In this document: positions 44,388 to 55,563 of the stretch, piece by piece
Position numbering within the stretch: the first letter of the stretch is position 1
How the letters are laid out: each line of letters starts with the position of its first letter
Source: Palaemon carinicauda
Taxonomy: Eukaryota; Arthropoda; Malacostraca; Decapoda; Palaemonidae
Assembly (NCBI RefSeq): GCF_036898095.1
Contig: NC_090743.1
Location: 13,901,925 to 13,965,924, forward strand
Reading direction: 5' to 3'
Length of the DNA stretch: 64,000 nucleotides
Position numbers and translations under genes: made by a program
Notes under the pieces: generated by a model
The model's database searches: none
Seen by the model: the letters and a program-made list of their open reading frames with translations, nothing else
Told to the model about the DNA's origin: nothing

Positions 44388-44465
44388 TTATTATTATTAT
44401 TACTACTACTACTACTACTACTAGCTAAGCTACAACCCTAGTTGGAAAAGCAAGATACTATAATT
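44388..44465 (-). repeat. Family R, copy 5 (3' end only) with (TTA)n/(CTA)n tail
   Basis: Only 'gctaagctacaaccctagtt' and 'ggaaaagcaagatactata', preceded by TTA and CTA units. Same 3' border as the other copies. Confidence 0.75.
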
Positions 44466-44766
44466 ACATTGCTTATTGGTATCAAATTATTTAGTATTAT
44501 GTTCTTGCTTTGATAAAAACACTAGAAATATATATAGAAAATACGATATTTTCAATTTTTAAAATTTTCAAAATTTAGATTTTCAAATTTTGCATTCATT
44601 TTCTATATAATACAGTTGCACAAGGAACTATATCTGTTTTCCTCCACTCCTAATATTATTTCTATGATGGTTTCCCAACTTCATTAATAAATCAAATTAT
44701 TGTACTGTAGGCCTACATCGTAAGAAATCACGATCTTGAGTCGTTATAGGTCTCTTGTTTCCACCT

Positions 44767-44768
<2 letters not shown>

Positions 44769-44817
<49 letters not shown>
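44769..44817. repeat. Poly-T tract
   Basis: About 48 consecutive T. A second run lies at 45154-45190. Length this exact is often an assembly-sensitive value. Confidence 0.95.
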
Positions 44818-45149
44818 TCGATTTCGATAATTCTTCTTCAACACTTAATCTCTATTGAAGTGTCAGTTAATTCTCCTGCTCCATGTTATGATTCTTTTTA
44901 CGAATTACTCCTACTTTAACTTATGCATTGTGAACGACACTTTGATAATTTGGATTTTTGATCTTGCAGAAATATCCTCTTTGTATGTCCACCTTTATTT
45001 TGGTCTCCAGACTCCAGTTTTTCCTTGTGACAACGTTTCATCAATCAAGTGAACGTTTTTTATGATACGCTATATCACTGTTATGGTCCATCTTTTCATG
45101 GCATTTGTATTTTTATCCTCACCTTCTGCAATTTCATCTCTTCTTATCG

Positions 45150-45193
<44 letters not shown>

Positions 45194-45634
45194 ATTAACT
45201 GTATAACCTTGTCTTGCATAATTGATCAAGTTTATCCCTTAGTGGATATTTCGTACCTCCTTTTTATAAGATTCCTGACCTTTAATTTCTTTATTTTTTT
45301 CACTAAAAAACCCGGTCATGTTATAGGTCTCATCATAATTATCTCTCAAAATTTTCTTCCATTACTTTTTTTCTTGTCGCTCCCATTTTCTTAATTCTAT
45401 TTACTTTCTTCTCCTACAGTACTCACGTAATTTCATTAGGAACCAAATTCTAATAATTTCTATTAATCCAAAATAATTACCCAAAGAGAAGCTGGAAATT
45501 ATCTGATCCCTCCAAGAAAGTACTTAGATGTCAGGATGCCTGAAAATCTTAAATCGATCTATCAATCAATCCTAGAAAGTAACTGTCTTTTATTTTGCCC
45601 TCTTTACGTAACAATGGGTTGTTTTAACTTATAA
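44818..45634. other. No supported gene; second poly-T tract
   Basis: T-rich on the plus strand, with a poly-T run at 45154-45190. Open frames 44855-45052 and 45062-45394 are hydrophobic because of the T content and are not taken as genes. Confidence 0.5.
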
Positions 45635-45870
45635 CTTATCTAGCATATCATCATCAACCGTTGCTAGTCAATGCTGGACAAAGGCTTCAGACATATCCTT
45701 CTACTCCCACCTGTTTATGGTCTTTCTATGCCAGTCTATACGTGCAAATTTTCGTAGCTCGTCAATCCATCGTCTCTTCTTCCTTTTCTTGCTTCTTTTG
45801 CAATCTCTAGGGATTAATTCTTTTATTATTTTTGTCCATCTATTATTTGTCATTCTCATTATATGTATAT
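45635..45870 (-). mobile_element. LINE (RTE-like) ORF2 C-terminus fragment
   Basis: The minus strand reads 'MTNNRWTKIIKELIPRDCKR' then 'RRWIDELRKFARIDWHRKTI' and 'NRWE', stop, 'KDMSEAFVQH', stop, 'LATVDDDM'. The 'RRWxDEL' region followed by this ending is the typical C-terminus of RTE-like ORF2 proteins. The N-terminal half recurs at 49560-49670. Confidence 0.75.
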
Positions 45871-47145
45871 TATAGAATGTGCCATATATCTATCATGAAA
45901 ATATAATGGTTGCCAGGTGTCTTACATGCACAGTATAAGCAGTACTACTGTATGTTTTTTTTTCAGCATATCTTCTGTCCTCAGCATAACGGGTCTGTCT
46001 TTTTCCTTTCCTTCGTTATCTTTGGTATCTTCCCACTTGGTTGTTTAACCTCTTTAACTATTGGGAATCTATAAAAGTATCCAGATGGATTCATTGATTA
46101 ATAATAATAACAATGATAGTGATAATAAAAACGCTGAATCTCTTGATTTCCTAAATGTCTCATCTTTATTGTCAATATGATTTGACGTTTTCTATTTTCT
46201 TTTCCTTTGTTCATATCTTTTCCAATTTTCTATGATATCGACAGTATCTTTGCTAATAATCATTGCGTAACATTCTTCTTCTTAAGTCCATGTCATGGAA
46301 CATCGTGCAAACTTTCTCTTACAATGTGTGATGCGAGTTTAAAATGGTATATGATGACGTGGCTGTTACTAAATTGGTGATTAGTTGCGAAAGAAGATAA
46401 TGAAGCGATGCAGATTGCCACAAGTGGTTCCTAATTACACCAAACAACAGCTTCGAGTAATGTAATTGCAGGCAATGCCTCGTTTGTAAGCGCACATGTA
46501 CTGCTTGCCGTGCAATGGCATTAGGTTCTGTACTCGTAGTATTTTTTCCAAGTCTATAATTTTTCCTCACAGCTATTTTCATCGGATTTTAACGAATTGA
46601 AGCTTTGAACAAAATTATAATAAATCTCTCCTATAAGAACCAAAGGTCGCTCATAAGTGGCTTAGCCAAGAGACTAATCATTGTGCCTATTCATGTCCCG
46701 ATCAGTAAATAGGTCTAAATAGGATTCGCGAATTAAAACTCCCTCCACCTCATCCAGGGACAGGGAGGACTAAGCAATGTCTGATGATGAATTCAACAGT
46801 GAATTTATAGATTTATAAGGACAACAATGTTGTGGACACTATTGAAAACTATTGGTTAGTGACTTGGACTCAAACTCCTATTCTTAAAGAATGGGAGTCG
46901 GGTACTTTTTCACTCTGACAAATCTCGTTTCGTTTAGACTTCCTGTTTAGGCTACACCATATCTTACTTCAGGTGTTCATTTTTTTTTTCTATATCTCTT
47001 ATGTTTTAAAACGCCAGCATGCAATGCTATCATTACACTTTTACAGGAATGTAAAAAATGATCATCCAACTACCTACATAGGCCTACGTACGTATAGACT
47101 ATCTGATATCATAAACGATTTAATATTCACTTAACCAACCTTTGA
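45871..47145. other. No supported gene
   Basis: AT-rich spacer. The minus-strand frame 46319-46582 has no recognised domain. Confidence 0.45.
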
Positions 47146-47968
47146 CATACTACCGCGAGAGAGTTATTGGGTCTTTTGACTTGCCATACTGTACTACATT
47201 GGATCCACCTCGCTGGTTACGGTTTTTTTTTTCGTTTTGCCTACACATACAACGAATAGTATGGCATATTTAATCCACATCCTCCTCACCCCTGGGGCCC
47301 TTCCCCCGTCCCTGGGGCCCTCCCCCCGCCCCTGGGGCCCTTCCCCCGTCCCTGGGGCCCTCCCCCCGCCCCTGGGGCCCTCCCCCCGCCCCTGGGGCCC
47401 TGCCCTCACCCCTGGGGCCCTCCCCCTACCGCTGGGGCCCTGCCCTCACCCCTGGGGCCCTCCCCCTACCGCTGGGGCCCTCCCCCCCGCCCCTGTCCTC
47501 ATATACTTGACAACACTGAGATCACCAAACAATTCTTCACTGCACTATAATTGTTTAGTGGCTACTTTCCTTATGTTAAGGGTAGAAGAGATTTTTTAGC
47601 TATGATAAGCAGCTCTTCTAGAAGGACACTCTAAAATCAAATCATTGTTTTCTAGTCTTGGATAGTGCCATAGCCTCTGTACCATGGTCTATCCCTGTCC
47701 TCGTGTAGAGTTCTCTCGCTTGTGGGTACACTCGGGCACAATTTTCTGTCTTTTATATATTCCTCTTTTTTTATTTTATTTTTATAGTTTATATATGAAA
47801 GATCTATTTTGATGTTATTACTGTTCTTAAAATATTTTATATTGTTCATTACTTCTCTTGTAGTTAATTTATTGTCTTATTTCTTTTCCTCACTGTGCTA
47901 TTTTTCCCTGTTGGAGCCCTGTTCCATCAAGGATTGTAGCTTAGCAAATGATAATAATAATGTTCCCA
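47146..47968 (+). repeat. Family R, copy 6, carrying a GC-rich minisatellite
   Basis: 5' 'actaccgcgagagagttatt' to 3' 'aaggattgtagcttagcaaa' and a short tail. The middle is interrupted at 47281-47497 by a 20-bp-unit minisatellite, placed where other copies read 'cctctgtcctcatacacctg'. Confidence 0.85.
47281..47497. repeat. 20-bp GC-rich minisatellite, ~10-11 units
   Basis: Variants of 'cccctggggccctccccccg'. The minus strand has runs of four to seven G spaced closely, so G-quadruplex formation is plausible. Long repeat frames on both strands are artefacts of this block. Confidence 0.93.
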
Positions 47969-48349
47969 TTAGGTCGCCATTCTAAAGCGTAAAATAATAC
48001 AATCTTCCCAAATCTTGACTATTTATTCTCATTTTTTTATACGAATATTCAGGTGCGAGTGAAATACAATTATAGAAACAATAACATTAATTCTAATAGG
48101 CAGAAAAAATACGTTTGGCACTGATGTATTAGTAATATAATTTGTCCTAATTAGCGTAAAAATGTGAACCTGACAAATTACCTTTTTAAGCATTGAAACG
48201 GGATCGTTAAACTGAAATTAAATTACCTACCTTTGAACGCAGGTGAGAGAAGGTTATTAATTTGAGCAAAAAAATTGTCGTTATATAGGCTGCAAACTCC
48301 CTAAGCTCAGCTTTGGTATATTTAGTTTTTGTTACTATATATTTTCTTT
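47969..48349. other. No gene seen
   Basis: AT-rich spacer between two R copies. Confidence 0.5.
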
Positions 48350-49330
48350 GAGCCAGGGCACCAGCCATCCGTTAAGATACTACCGCTATAGAGTTATTGG
48401 GTCTTTTGACTGGCCAGACAGCACTACATTGGATCCCTTCTCTGGTTACGGCTCATTTCCTTTTGCCTACCCATACAACGAATAGTCTAGCCTATCCTTT
48501 ACATATTATCCTCTGTCCTCATACACCTGACAACACTTGAGATTACCAAACAATTCTTCTTCGTTCAAGCGGTTAACTCAGTGTTTCCCAAACCTGGGGT
48601 AAATTACCCCAGTGGGGTAATGGACCCGTATTTTGGGGGTAATCAAGATGTTCTGAAATTAAGTTATTCACATTCCCATAATTTGATATCATTTTGATAT
48701 CCATTAAAATGGAAAAGTTTGCATTTGTTTTGGGTCCTTAACTATAAGCAGCCAATAGCGGGCTTCATGATCCATACAGTTCATCAGGTGGCTGCAAAAA
48801 ACCATCCGATGTTACCGGGTATATGTTCAATGGGGTAACTGATTAGTTGGAAATAAAATTTTGGGGTAATCATTTAAAAAAGGTTGGGAAACACTGGGTT
48901 AACTACTGCAATGTAATTACTCAATGGCTACTTTCCTCTTGGTAAGGGTAGAAGAGACTATTTAGCTTTGGTTAGCTGCTCTTCGAGGAGAAGGACACTC
49001 CAAAATCAAACCATTGTTCTCTGGTCTTTGATAGTGCCATAATCTCTGTACCATAGTCTTTCACTGTCCTGGAGTAGAGTTCCCTTGGTTTCTCTTCCTC
49101 TTATTTTTTTTTCTTTTTTTTATACAGTAGTTTACATATGAAAGATTTATTCTAATTTTTTTACTGTTCTTAAAATATTTTATTTTAATTGATAATTATT
49201 TACTTGTAGTTTCCTTATTTTGTTTCCTCACTAGGCTATTTTCCCTGTTGGAACCCTCGGGCGTATAGCATCCTGCTTTTCCAACTAGGGTTGTAGCTTA
49301 GCAAGTGATGATAATAATAATAATGATAAA
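48350..49330 (+). repeat. Family R, copy 7, interrupted by a hAT MITE
   Basis: 5' 'ccagggcaccagccatccgt', 3' 'caactagggttgtagcttag' with a TGA/TAA tail. A 318-bp MITE sits at 48579-48896 in the 'ggttaact' of the family's conserved 'ggggttaactactgca'. Confidence 0.88.
48579..48896. mobile_element. hAT-type MITE (318 bp) with 8-bp target duplication
   Basis: Terminal inverted repeat 'cagtgtttcccaa' (right end 'ttgggaaacactg'). Flanked by 'ggttaact' at 48571-48578 and 48897-48904. Subterminal 'ggggtaat' repeats. No coding frame. The ends resemble those of the autonomous-type hAT at 32732-35074 ('cagtgtttctcaac'), so a related transposase could have moved it. Confidence 0.93.
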
Positions 49331-49559
49331 TGTGATGTAACCTAGTGCCGATGTTAGAAAGCAAGTTTTTAAATAATAGTTTATATGGTGAGATATCTAG
49401 TCCCATGGCCAAAATGACTTGATTTTTGCGTTCTAACTTCTAAATGAAAATAGTTAAAAATGTAACTTTTGATACAGATATGTTCTGCATAATATAGGAA
49501 TACTAAAATCTTTCTTTATTCAATTCAAGAAAATTTGATCATCTTGAATATTGTTTCAC
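49331..49559. other. No gene seen
   Basis: Short AT-rich spacer. Confidence 0.5.
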
Positions 49560-49670
49560 GAATGGGTCTTTTCTTCCTTTTCTTGCTTCTTTTGCAATCT
49601 CTAGGGATTAATTCTTTTATTATTTTTGTCCATTTATTATTTGTCATTCTCATTATATGTATATTATATT
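49560..49670 (-). mobile_element. LINE ORF2 fragment, second copy of the 45775-45870 segment
   Basis: About 95 bases nearly identical to 45778-45870 ('cttttcttgcttcttttgca', 'tctagggattaattctttta'). On the minus strand it encodes the same 'NKWTKIIKELIPRDCKR' stretch. Confidence 0.75.
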
Positions 49671-50159
49671 ATTATTATATTATATGTATATTATTAGAAA
49701 GTGGAAGAAAAATCTTACAAAAGAAAAAAATTTGTGGAAATTGATGGAAATAAAATGTAAGATAGAAAATGCAGAACAAAAGATTATACAGTCAAAAGAA
49801 ATGATTGTGTATGATCAAATCAGAGTTTTGAGAATAAGTCACGTATTAATAAACTTAATATTGTATAAAGGAAAGACACAAATAAATGGATGATTATCGA
49901 ATATTGATGGCAATGTTGTCATATTGCCTCAAATTTTCTTTGCGAAACAGCATTTTGCCATAAAGAGCCACATGAAAAAAAAACAATCTGTTGGAATCTC
50001 AGGCTCCATCGTGACCAATCAAATGGTAAAATAGTTTAATAAAATCTTAAACATTGAGTGGATAAACAACAACCAACATCATGATTCTATTAATGAAAAT
50101 TTAGAAACTAGGCCTATCATTAACTTTTAGACGAGTTCATATGTAGGCTATGTAAGCGC
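49671..50159. other. No supported gene
   Basis: AT-rich spacer. The plus frame 49657-49893 is Lys/Ile-rich, with no recognised domain. Confidence 0.45.
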
Positions 50160-51150
50160 GTTTAAAGGTTTAAAGGCCAATCATGAATGGCAGAGGCAAG
50201 CGACAGTGTCAATGCCCTGCCTAGCAGGACAATGCCTAAAAGACTGGTCATATATATTATTATCATTATTATTACTTGCTAAGCTACAACCCTAATTGGA
50301 AAAGCATGATGCTGTAAGCCCAGGGGCTTCAACGGGGAAAATAGCCCCATGAGGAAGTAAACAAGGAAAATTAAAATATCATGAGAACAGTAACAACATT
50401 AAAATAAATATTTCTTAAATAAACTATAAAAACTTCAAACAAAAACGAGGAAGAGAAAGACGATAGGATAGTGTACCCGATTGTACCCTCAAGCAAGAGA
50501 ACTCTAACCCAAGACAGTGGAAGACCATGGTACAGAGGCTATGGCACTACCCAAGACTAGAGAACAATGGTTTAATTTTGGAGTGTCCTTCTCCTAGGAG
50601 AGCTGCTTACCATAGCTAAAGAGTCTCTTCTACCCTTACCAAGAGGAAAGTGGCCAATGCACAATTACAGTACAGTGGTTAACCCCTTGAGTGAAGAATT
50701 GTTTGATAATCAAGGTGTTGTCAGTTGTATGAGGACAGAGGAGAGTCTGTAAAGAATAGGCCAGACTATTGGGTGTATGTGCATGCAAAGGGGAAATGAA
50801 CCGTAACCAGAAAGAAGGATCCAATGTAGTGCTGTCTGAGTTGTCAAAAGGACTCCATAAATCTCTAGCGGTAGTATCTCAACAGGCGGCTTGTGCCCTG
50901 GCCAACCTACTACCTACTATATACATATGATCAGCGCCCAAGACCGTTCTCCACCCAAACTAGGACCAGGAAGGGCCAGGCAATGCCTGTTGTTGACTCA
51001 GAAGGTCGACCTATAGGCTCCCCCAAACCCCACATTCCTAGCCCACAAGGATGGTAAGGTTGCAGACACAAGAAACTATTGAACTTGAGCAGGACTTGAA
51101 CCCCGGTCCGGCGATCGCAAGACTGGGACGTTTCCTCTAGGCTGGAACGA
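50160..51150 (-). repeat. tRNA-type SINE, copy 2, split by family R copy 8
   Basis: The minus strand starts near 51150 with a tRNA-like head holding a good B box, 'ggttcaagtcc' at about 51090-51100 (the consensus is GGTTCRANNCC). The body runs to ~50926, then R copy 8 intervenes, and the body resumes at 50256 down to ~50160 ('catatata' side, 'gcaggacaatgcc', 'ccattcatgattggcc'). The plus-strand halves join at 'catatata|tacatatga'. Confidence 0.75.
50254..50925 (-). repeat. Family R, copy 8 (inserted in the SINE), full length
   Basis: The tail (TTA)n at 50256-50273, then 'gctaagctacaaccctaatt', body, and 5' end 'gttgagatactaccgctaga' to 'gtagtaggttggcca' read on the minus strand. 'atata' occurs on both sides and may be the target duplication. 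Confidence 0.87.
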
Positions 51151-51309
51151 ATCTCTGAGGATGAAAATAAATGTTCCTCAACCAAGTTTTATTTTATTAA
51201 TGATGACACAACCTTTCACATTTTTCGGAAACAGAACACACATAATGTGAGAATCAAATATTTCCATACCTGTGGATTGGAAGGAATGCCCCAATTTCTT
51301 GGCCACCTC

Positions 51310-52311
51310 ACTTACCAGATATCACTTCCCTGGACATTTTTCTGTAGTGTTATGTTAAAGATATCGTATACCAAGTAAAGAAAGGGGGCACCATTGATCT
51401 CTGGCAAATTTCTTATTCCTGATCTTGATATCAGTCTCTGGCACCATCGTTCAATTAGTTCATTATGCATGTTGCATAAGATTTTTTCTATAATTCTGAC
51501 CATTCTTTACATTCAGATCTTCCTGGACAGTTCCATCCTGTTCATAATACTAGGCATGCAGTTCATTCTAAAATTCAGGCCTTCTCCATCAAGGACAGTT
51601 TCATCAGCATACTTTAGGTCAGCTAAATTCCTATCATTAATTCAGTTCAATCCTTCTCCACTATCTCCGACTGTTCTACGCATTACAAAATCCATGAGGA
51701 GGATAAACAACATAGGTGACAACAAATTCCCTTAGAGTATTCCGCTGTTCATTGGAAATTTATTTGATAAGACTCCAATAACTTTGCACTTGCTATGCTC
51801 ATGACCAGACTTAATCAAATTTACATATTTAAGAGGAATTCCATGATAACGCAGGACTCTCCACAAAATTGGTCAGTGCACACCATCAAAGGCTTTTTTA
51901 TAGTCCACAAATGCCATCAAAAGTGGATTTCTATATTCTACGCATTGCTGTAGAACATATCTCAAAATGAAAATTTGGTCAATGCAACGTCTACCTTTTC
52001 TAAATCCTTCTTGTTCATCTCTCAGCTTTTCACCAATCTTTCTCTCCAGTCTCTTTAGAATTAGCATACTATATGTTTTAATAACAACTGACGTAAGCGT
52101 TATGCCTCTGTAATTATTGCAATCAGTCAGTTCTCCTTTTTGCCATTTTCACCAACACTCCTAACTCCCATTTATCAGGTTTTGCCTTTTCATGCCACAT
52201 TCTCCAAAATAATCTTATAAGTAGTCTAGGAGTAAAACTTCATTTTCGGCCAGTATCATCTCGGCAATTATTCCATCATCATCATCATCATCATCATCAT
52301 CTTATTATTAA

Positions 52312-52365
<54 letters not shown>

Positions 52366-53330
52366 TTGCTAAGCTATAACCCTAGTTGGAAAAGCAGGAT
52401 ACTATAACCCCAGGGGCTCCAACAGGGAAAATAGCCCAGTGAGGAAAGGAAATAAGGAAAAATAAAACATTTTAAGAACACTAACAACAATAAAATAAAT
52501 ATTTCCTATATAAAGTATAAATCTTTTAACAAAACAAGAACAAGAGAAATTAGACAGAATAGTGTGCCCGAGTGTACCCTCTAGCAAGAGAACTTTAATT
52601 CAAGACAGTGGAAGACCATGGTACAGAGGCTATGGCACTACCAAAGACTAGAGAACAATTGTTTGATTTTGGAGTGCCCTTCTAGAAGAGCTGCTTACCA
52701 TAGCTAAAGAGTCTCTTCTACCCTTACCAAGAGGAAAGTAGCAACTGAACAATTAAAGGGCAGTAGTTAACACCTTGGGTGAATAAGAATTGTTTGGTAA
52801 TCTCAGTGTTGTCAGGTGTATGAAAGCAGAGGAGAATCTGTAAAGAATATGCCATACTATTCGTATGTGTAGGCAAAGGGGCTTTCCATATCTTTAGTGT
52901 TTTGAGGACAGCTTCAACTTCAAACACACTGAATTCATTCATGGGCACATCAAGGTCTTCATCAGCTTCAGGTATATTAATCAAATTATTCCCTTCATAT
53001 CTCCTATTAATGATCTCACTAAAGTGTTCCAACCAACGTTGTGTTTCTTTATCTTCTGTTGTTATAAGAGATCAATCTCTCTTTTTGATGGGTATATACT
53101 TCTTCTTTGTCTTAGTCGAGATTTCATTAATAATTCTATGAGCAATTCTTACACCATAGCCACTTCCTGAATTCATAGATTGTCAGCCTCATCTGCTTTA
53201 CTGTTTAAATATTCTCTCCAGTCATTCCTGGATTTTCTTTTGACCTCACTATCAATACTGGAATACTTAGCATGCTCTACCTTGTAATTTTTATTACTTT
53301 CTCGAAAACTTTCAACAATCAATTTCTGTC
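51310..53330 (-). mobile_element. RTE-like LINE ORF2 (reverse transcriptase), interrupted by family R copy 9
   Basis: Linker region at 52882-53330: 'SRNDWREYLN', 'EDKETQRWLEHFSEIINRRY' and 'EVEAVLKTLKIWKA'. After the R insertion, RT follows at 51310-52260: 'DGIIAEMIL', 'KGELTDCNNYRGITLTSVV', 'EEGFRKGRRCIDQIFILR'-type motif (here DEQEGFRKGR), 'LMAFVDYKKAFDGVH' (motif A Asp), then 'YHGIP', a 'GNLLSPMLFILLMDFV' motif B and a degenerate 'KYADETVL' for the YADD box. Several stops. No endonuclease part is seen, so it is also 5'-truncated. Confidence 0.82.
52262..52880 (-). repeat. Family R, copy 9 (inserted in the LINE)
   Basis: The tail (CAT)n/(TTA)n at 52270-52364 is the longest of the family here. 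5' end near 52880. It splits the LINE frame between 'LKTLKIWKA' and 'DGIIAEMIL'. Confidence 0.88.
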
Positions 53331-53385
53331 TTTGTCTCCTTTTTATAGAAACTCAAGTATCATTTGATATTAATGGCTTTTTCCT

Positions 53386-54039
53386 TGTAGGTAGAAGGTT
53401 AGCTAAGGCACCAGCCACCCGTTCAGATACTACCACTAGAAAGTTATGGAGTCCTTTGACTAGCCAGACAGTACTACATTGCAATCTTCTTTCTGGTTAC
53501 GGTTCATTTTTCATTTGCCTACACATACACCGAATAGTCTGGCCTATTCCTTACAAATTCTCCACTGTCCTCATACACCTGACAACACTGATATTACCAA
53601 ACAATTCCTCTTCATCCAAGGGGTTAACTACTGCACTGTAATTGTTCAGCAGCTACTTCTTGGTAAGGGTGGAAGAGACTCTTTAGCTATGGTAAGCAGC
53701 TTTTCTAGGAGAAGGACACTCTAAAATCAAACCATTGTTCTCTTATCTTGGGTAGTGTCATAGCTTCTGCACCATGGTCTTCCACTGTCTTGGTATAGAG
53801 TTATCTTGCTTGAGGGTACACTTGGGCACACTATTCTGTCTTATTTCTCTTCCTCTTGTTTTGTTAAAATTTTTATAGTTTATATAGGAAATATTTATTT
53901 TGGTGGTGTTGTTTTTTAAATATTTCATTTTTTCTTGTTTACTTTCCCACTGGGCTACTTTTCCCTGTTGGAGCCCTTGGGTTTATAGCATCCTGCTTTT
54001 CCAACTAGGGTTGTTGCTAGGCTAATGATAATAATAATG

Positions 54040-54101
<62 letters not shown>

Positions 54102-54102
54102 C
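53386..54102 (+). repeat. Family R, copy 10, with long (TAA)n tail
   Basis: 5' 'gctaaggcaccagccacccg', 3' 'caactagggttgttgctagg', then a TAA/TGA tail to 54100. Confidence 0.88.
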
Positions 54103-54159
54103 GTGTCCCAAGACTTCACTACCAACTGACTGATATATATTCTTCTCACACCATTCTTC

Positions 54160-54309
<150 letters not shown>

Positions 54310-54378
54310 ATAAGGAAAGAAACCTTGGTTTTTTTTACGTTCTCCCTATTCCCTCTCACCTTTTGTGGCACTGAAGTA

Positions 54379-54383
54379 TATTA

Positions 54384-54432
<49 letters not shown>

Positions 54433-54722
54433 TATTATTATTATTATTATTATTACTTGCTAAGCTACAATCCTATTTGGAAAAGCAGAATGCTATAAGC
54501 CCGAGGTCTCTAACAGGGAAAATAGCCCAGTGAGGAAAGGAAATAAGGAAAGTACAAGAAAAGTCATTAGAAATTAGCATTAAATATTTTAAGAACAGTA
54601 ACAACATTAAAATAAATGCTTCATAAATGAACTATATATATAAAGATAAAACAAGAGAAAGCGAAATAGGATAGTGTGCCCGAGTGTACCCTCAAGCAAG
54701 AGAATTCTACCCAAGACAGTGG
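54379..54722 (-). repeat. Family R, copy 11 (3' part) with (TTA)n tail
   Basis: The tail of ~25 TTA units (54380-54454), then 'gctaagctacaatcctattt' and ~270 bases of body, ending at 'caagacagtgg'. 5'-truncated. Confidence 0.85.
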
Positions 54723-55096
54723 GGGTAATTTTCCATACGGCAATCATCTATCTTGTCCTCGAAAATGCCACTCTTGTACGAAAAAAGGCTGAAAATAGAT
54801 GACAAAATGTGTATTTCAATTGAATAATATTACTTTTTAAAGTTTGAAGGCTTTTCAGCGAATTTTGAAAATTCCCGCTGGTTACCTACCAGCCAGTTAT
54901 TTTATCGATATTTTTGCATGTACCAATGATTTTTGTCTATTTAAAAAAAATCCAATAAGCCTTCTTTACATTAATCAACTAATGATTGATATGAAGTAAA
55001 TATGCTGCTAACTGATAAACTAAGAATTTATAGTATTGTTAGAAATTACTGAAATACTTGGTAATTGTAGTAAAGTTTGTTCAATGTCGTTGGCAG
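54723..55096. other. No gene seen
   Basis: AT-rich spacer. Confidence 0.5.
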
Positions 55097-55378
55097 CAGT
55101 GTTGCCAGGTATAGGAATTTATTCCTAGATTTGGGGTGTCTGATGGGGATATTCTGTACAAGTTTCTATGAAGAAACAAAGACTAGTAAACCTTTATATT
55201 GTTGCAATTAATTTGCTTGCGCTTATATGAAGTAAAGTGAGTAATTTCTATATTAGTAAAGCCTACGTGATCAAGACAGAAGAGAATATATTTATGGAAA
55301 TGTGGATATTTAGGTTGTTTTGGGAATTTTTTACCATGAATTTTGGGGATTTTTATACTAAGCCATCTGGCAACACTG
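55097..55378 (+). mobile_element. hAT-type MITE, copy 2
   Basis: 282 bp, ends 'cagtgttgccag' and 'ctggcaacactg' (12-bp terminal inverted repeat). Inverted relative to copy 1 at 38207-38497. Flanks 'gttggcag' and 'gtgggcgg' agree at 6 of 8 positions, compatible with a decayed 8-bp duplication. Confidence 0.83.
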
Positions 55379-55493
55379 GTGGGCGGTTCGCTGTGGAAAA
55401 AGATTTGGCGGTTCTTTCTTCAATATTCCCAGTGATTGCGTAGGTAGAAGACTTGCCGTGTAATTGTTCAGCAGTTTCCGTTTGATCAACAGA

Positions 55494-55563
55494 ATGAGTT
55501 GTCTTGAAGATATAGCCATTGAGCTTAGTGCTCAGCTTAAAACGGGGAAACTCTGGGATGATG
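55494..55563 (+). CDS. Possible first coding exon of an unidentified gene
   Basis: ATG at 55494 in the context 'acagaATGA', then 'MSCLEDIAIELSAQLKTGKL' WDD, ending at donor 'GATG|gtaagc' (55564), phase 1. Codons look like real protein and the donor is strong, but I do not recognise the family and found no second exon between here and the gypsy element. It could continue beyond the window or be chance. Confidence 0.35.

Noticed and set aside
44855..45394. Membrane-protein-like frames
   Set aside because: Hydrophobic only because the strand is T-rich, and one crosses a poly-T run.
47194..47599. Pro/Gly repeat proteins
   Set aside because: Translations of the 20-bp minisatellite in an R copy.
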